Positions 31,733 to 34,287 of a stretch of 34,287 nt of DNA are shown one piece after another. The stretch covers positions 1-34,287 of the forward strand of contig NZ_JAANNO010000023.1 of assembly GCF_011250645.1 (NCBI RefSeq). The letters run 5' to 3'. Position 1 is the stretch's first letter; each line of letters begins with the position of its first letter. The translations under genes were made by a program, and so were the position numbers. The notes below the pieces were generated by a model that worked only from the letters and a program-made list of their open reading frames with translations, did not search any database and was not told the DNA's origin. Source of the DNA: Motilibacter aurantiacus. Lineage in GTDB: Bacteria > Actinomycetota > Actinomycetes > Motilibacterales > Motilibacteraceae.

Positions 31733-32513
31733 CGCTGATTCCTCTCGCCGAACCGGACTTGAGGTTGCCGACGAGGAGGGCAGCGCTACTTCGAGCGGGA
31801 CAGACCTTTCTTGAGCCTCACCTCGTCACGGTGACCGGCGGGACGCACGCCATGTGAGAGCCACGCCAACACGTCGCGGGCAGCCGCAGTGAGAGCGACC
31901 CCGCCGGACACCTCGACCCAGCCTGGCCGGGCTCGAGCCGTACGTCGACCATAAGTAGCCGCGGTGCGCGCGTAGTTGCGCGTTAACAACCCAGGACGGG
32001 ACCGCGGGCGGAACCGCCGGCCACCGCCTCGCCTGAAGGGGCTGCGGGCGACCTGTGCACAGTGGGCAGAGCGCTCCAGCTCCAGGCGCATGCCGCGGAG
32101 TGCGGTAGCGGAGGGGACTGCCCGGGTTCCCTCGTCTCCTGACCTCTGAGGATCTTCTCCTTGCTGGAAGGGCCGGCGTCGCGCCCACCCCGTTCCCGCC
32201 GGAGTTCCGTGGTGACGTCGTCGCGGTCGCTCCCAGCAGCGAGGCGTCAACGGCGCAGGTCATCCACGCTTCGGGCGTTGAGGGGACCGTCCAGTCCTTG
32301 GTCCGCGTGACCGGCCCTGGATGCCGGCCTCGGGTTTGAGTCGCGATGGGCTCTTGGCATGACAGCGAGTGCGGTCGTCTCGTCCGCGGTCGTCGTGAAG
32401 TAGACCTCGAGCGAGCGGCGTCCGCACGTGCGTGCAGATTCCGGATGCACGTTTGGGCGCGCCGGCGGCGTGGCTGATGAGGGCCTCCCGCGGGCGGCTG
32501 GGTGGGCCCCGCC
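31733..32513. other. Region without a convincing gene (IS110 left end and remnants)
   Basis: About 780 bases lie between the transposase start and the alpha/beta hydrolase stop. On the minus strand the first 150-200 bases upstream of the transposase are where IS110-group elements encode their bridge RNA; a small hairpin (GTCAC-C-GTGAC near 31826-31836) is there, but I could not fold a full bridge RNA. An open frame on the minus strand (31786-32250) has a plausible short stretch (VEVSGGVALTAAARDVLAWL), but the rest is arginine/proline-rich and unlike real protein. The part from about 32100 to 32513 shows nothing recognisable. Confidence 0.45.
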
Positions 32514-33428
32514 TCACGAGCGCTGGCGGACGGCAGTGGGCAGGGCGTCGGCGTCCTGGAAGAAGGGCAGAAGGGCAGCGGCGACCTGGCCCGGGGCCTC
32601 CAGGGCGGCGTAGTGCCCCACGCCCTGCAGTTGGACGGAGCGGACGGTGGAGCCGACGGCTGCGGACAAGGTGGACTCCGTGAAGGCGCCACCGCCGGCC
32701 CCTACGGCCAGGACGGGTGCGGTGAGCGGGCGCGTCGCGGCCAGGGCGATGATGTCCGCACCTTCACCCAGCATCGAGCGGTAGAGGCCACTGGCACCCC
32801 GGAACCCTCCAGGTCGGGAGTAGGTCCGGGCGAACTCGGCCACGTCATCGGCACTGACCGACCCCGGCACGGCCGTCATGGCAGGGAAGGCGAAGTCACC
32901 GAGGAACTCACGCTCCCGCCCGGCGAGCAGCATCTCCGGGATGCCCGGCGCGGCCAGGACCCCGATGTGCCACGCACCTGCGCGGGTGACGTCGGCGAGC
33001 GCCTCCAGGCCGAACCCGGCCAGGCCCATCTCGATCGCGGTGAGGCTCAGGACGTCCGCGGGGTGGCAGCTGGCGAACCGGAAGACCGCCCCACCGCTGA
33101 GGTCCTGCCCCACGACGTGGACTGGGCCGAGGCCGAGATGCTCGACCAGGGCGTGCAGGTCCCCTGCGGAGGTGGTGCTGTCGTAGTCGCCGGGGCCGTT
33201 GTCGGAGTCGCCGAACCCTCTCAGGTCGACGGCGATGACGCGGTGGTGCTGCGCCAGCAGCGGGATGAGCTTGTGGAAGGCCCACCACGTCTCGGGGAAG
33301 CCGTGCACCAGCAGGACGGGAGAACCGGTGGCCCCGGCTTGGACGTGATGCAGCCTCGTCCCGTTGACCTCGGCGTGGTGGTGGCTGACCTCGGGGATGG
33401 TGGCCGGGGTGACGGCGGACGTGGACAT
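32514..33428 (-). CDS. Alpha/beta hydrolase, epoxide hydrolase/dehalogenase-like
   Basis: This 304-residue protein has the fold marks of the Asp-nucleophile alpha/beta hydrolases: oxyanion HGFPETW (42-48), VDLRGFGDSD, and the elbow VGQDLSGG (106-113), where Asp 109 is the nucleophile in place of Ser, followed by His 272 in GVGHYAALEAP. Epoxide hydrolases and haloalkane or fluoroacetate dehalogenases share this layout (usually GHDWG; here GQDLSG). It should act on a small xenobiotic or epoxide in the cytoplasm. GGGAG lies five bases before ATG 33428. It diverges from a MarR regulator with two shared palindromic operators, which suggests induction by its substrate or a related compound. Confidence 0.85.
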   Translation of the reverse strand: MSTSAVTPATIPEVSHHHAEVNGTRLHHVQAGATGSPVLLVHGFPETWWAFHKLIPLLAQHHRVIAVDLRGFGDSDNGPGDYDSTTSAGDLHALVEHLGLGPVHVVGQDLSGGAVFRFASCHPADVLSLTAIEMGLAGFGLEALADVTRAGAWHIGVLAAPGIPEMLLAGREREFLGDFAFPAMTAVPGSVSADDVAEFARTYSRPGGFRGASGLYRSMLGEGADIIALAATRPLTAPVLAVGAGGGAFTESTLSAAVGSTVRSVQLQGVGHYAALEAPGQVAAALLPFFQDADALPTAVRQRS

Positions 33429-33442
33429 GGCTTCTCCCTATG

Positions 33443-33483
33443 GACAAGTAGCTTGTCGGATCAGGTTAGACAAGATGCTTGTC
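33443..33483. promoter_or_regulatory. Twin MarR-type operators
   Basis: GACAAG-TAG-CTTGTC (33443-33457) and GACAAG-ATG-CTTGTC (33469-33483) are two copies of the same perfect inverted repeat with a 3-base centre. Their centres are 26 bp apart, about two and a half helical turns. They fill the gap between the divergent hydrolase and MarR genes. The second overlaps the MarR -35; the first lies over the likely start region of the hydrolase transcript. They are almost certainly the sites of the adjacent MarR protein. Confidence 0.85.
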
Positions 33484-33506
33484 GATGTCCAGGGGGTGGC
33501 TAGGCT
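33479..33506 (+). promoter_or_regulatory. Promoter of the MarR gene
   Basis: TTGTCG (33479-33484), 16 bases, then TAGGCT (33501-33506, TANNNT). The -10 ends six bases before GTG 33513, so the message is probably leaderless. The -35 lies inside the second palindrome, which implies autorepression. Confidence 0.55.
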
Positions 33507-33512
33507 GGACCG

Positions 33513-34025
33513 GTGTCACGCTCCGGTGCCGACCTGGCCCTCCTCCTGCTAGGGGGGTTCCGCTCTCTGGTGGAGTCCGCTCAGGAGGAGCTCAGCCGGC
33601 GCGGGTACGACGACGTGCGACCGGTCCACGACTTCGCGATCCGAGCCATCGCCGCGGGCGCGGACAGCGCCTCGGAGCTGAGCCGGCGTACGTCCGTGAC
33701 CAAGCAGGCCGCGGCGCAGACGATCAGCGTGCTGCAGGAGCGGGGCTACGTGGTGCGGGAGGCGGATCCCACCGATGCCCGGCGCAAGCGGCTGCGGGTC
33801 ACCGAGCGGGGCTTCGCCCTCCTCAAGGAGGGGGAAGCGATCTTCGACGAGCTGCGCGAGCAGTGGGCACGGCGGATCGGGAGCGAATCGCTGCGGCAGC
33901 TGGAGGCCCAGCTGAGCGAGCTCGTCGGCCCGGCCGCTGTGCGCGTCGATGCACCCGGCTGGGTCGCAACCCAGGACCTCGGCCCGGGAGCGGACATGCC
34001 GCAGATTCCCCACCCCGGTGAGTGA
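33513..34025 (+). CDS. MarR-family transcriptional regulator
   Basis: This 170-residue protein has the MarR winged-helix layout: dimerisation helices at both ends and a DNA-binding core at about 40-105, with SASELSRRTSVTKQAAAQTISVLQERGYVVREADPTDARRKRLRVTERG (recognition helix TKQAAAQTISVL, then the beta-wing with the conserved D-x-R). It probably binds the two 15-bp palindromes upstream and represses both itself and the divergent hydrolase until a small-molecule ligand releases it. GTG 33513 has no ribosome site; a TAGGCT -10 box six bases upstream suggests a leaderless message. The C-terminal tail after about 145 is longer than usual and proline-rich. Confidence 0.92.
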   Translation: MSRSGADLALLLLGGFRSLVESAQEELSRRGYDDVRPVHDFAIRAIAAGADSASELSRRTSVTKQAAAQTISVLQERGYVVREADPTDARRKRLRVTERGFALLKEGEAIFDELREQWARRIGSESLRQLEAQLSELVGPAAVRVDAPGWVATQDLGPGADMPQIPHPGE

Positions 34026-34065
34026 CCGACCGTCTCGCTCCACCGCTGACCGGCCCGCGCATCGC

Positions 34066-34224
34066 TCAGCACTCGCCCGTGCCGACGCACGGCTTGTCAG
34101 CGGCGCGCGTGCACTCCTCGTCCGGCATGTCCAGCCACGCCGTGGCATGGGGAGCATCGTCCTTGCTCGAGTGCAGGGCCTGGCCTGTCACCACCAGGGC
34201 CACCGCGAGCATCACCGACCTCAC
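34066..34224 (-). CDS. Predicted small secreted cysteine-containing peptide
   Basis: A 52-residue open frame from GTG 34224 (GGGGGC upstream) to TGA 34066. The N-terminus reads VRSVMLAVALVVTGQALHS, a short signal-like hydrophobic run with one arginine. The rest is short and hydrophilic with three cysteines at 38, 46 and 52 (EECTRAADKPCVGTGEC), the last being the C-terminal residue. Codon choice is GC-rich at third positions, as in the neighbours. It converges on the MarR gene and has no clear partner; more of the operon may lie past the right edge. It could be a secreted peptide or a chance frame. Confidence 0.4.
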   Translation of the reverse strand: MRSVMLAVALVVTGQALHSSKDDAPHATAWLDMPDEECTRAADKPCVGTGEC

Positions 34225-34287
34225 GCCCCCACAAGTAGCCGCGAATGTGCAGCACGCTGCGGGCCGAGCAATGCCGCGGCCACGATG

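Noticed and set aside
31786-32250. Possible 154-residue minus-strand gene upstream of the transposase
   Set aside because: Only a 20-residue patch looks like protein; the rest is arginine-rich and it probably crosses the insertion element's edge.
32247-32450. Minus-strand frame containing an RDSNPRP-like string, reminiscent of frames that cross tRNA T-arms
   Set aside because: No tRNA cloverleaf could be built around it; the T-arm-like string has no matching stem.
28935-32513. Genomic island integrated at tRNA-Ser
   Set aside because: I found no integrase gene and no direct repeat of the tRNA 3' end downstream within the window.
1-34287. CRISPR arrays or phage genes
   Set aside because: No regularly spaced repeats and no phage structural, integrase or Cas-like proteins were seen.

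Overview
The window is very GC-rich, densely packed DNA in which most start codons are GTG or ATG with some TTG, and most neighbouring genes overlap by 4-8 bases. These traits point to a high-GC actinobacterium. So do the recC-recB-recD gene order, the two tRNA adenosine deaminase-associated proteins beside tadA, the LuxR-type and ECF regulators, the actinobacterial type of WXG-like protein plus alpha/beta hydrolase pair, and several probable leaderless starts (a TANNNT -10 box 6-7 bases before the start codon). Genus cannot be fixed from the sequence alone.

Layout. Bases 1-4.6 kb hold the end of an L-asparaginase gene, a phosphotransferase/kinase-like gene and a divergent HAD hydrolase gene whose 5' ends overlap, a secreted I36-type peptidase inhibitor, a small LuxR-type regulator, and an ECF sigma factor with a membrane partner. 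From 4.7 to 13.5 kb lies a complete recC-recB-recD operon for double-strand break processing. A coiled-coil gene follows, then a minus-strand run (14.5-22.3 kb): a three-helix membrane protein, a sulfotransferase-like protein, a Tat-exported M28 zinc peptidase, a WXG-like protein coupled to an alpha/beta hydrolase, and an SDR oxidoreductase overlapping two tandem DUF1360-like paralogues. Divergent from the SDR are a phytoene-desaturase-like FAD oxidoreductase and a LysE/RhtB exporter. Bases 24.7-27.2 kb carry a uracil salvage operon (upp, uracil permease, SRPBCC protein). Bases 27.3-29.1 kb carry the wobble-inosine cluster (two associated proteins and tadA) and tRNA-Ser(CGA) with its terminator.

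The stretch after the tRNA (29.1-34.3 kb) is looser and looks accessory. It holds a small conserved protein behind a perfect 16-bp palindrome, a lipoprotein, a small membrane protein, an IS110-family transposase pseudogene with one stop codon and one frameshift, about 0.8 kb without a convincing gene, a MarR regulator divergent from an Asp-nucleophile alpha/beta hydrolase with two 15-bp palindromic operators between them, and a predicted 52-residue secreted cysteine-containing peptide.

No single locus is clearly a new system. The candidates most worth a second look are the WXG-like/hydrolase pair, the kinase/HAD pair, the tandem DUF1360-like genes, the MarR twin operator and the recurring leaderless start architecture.
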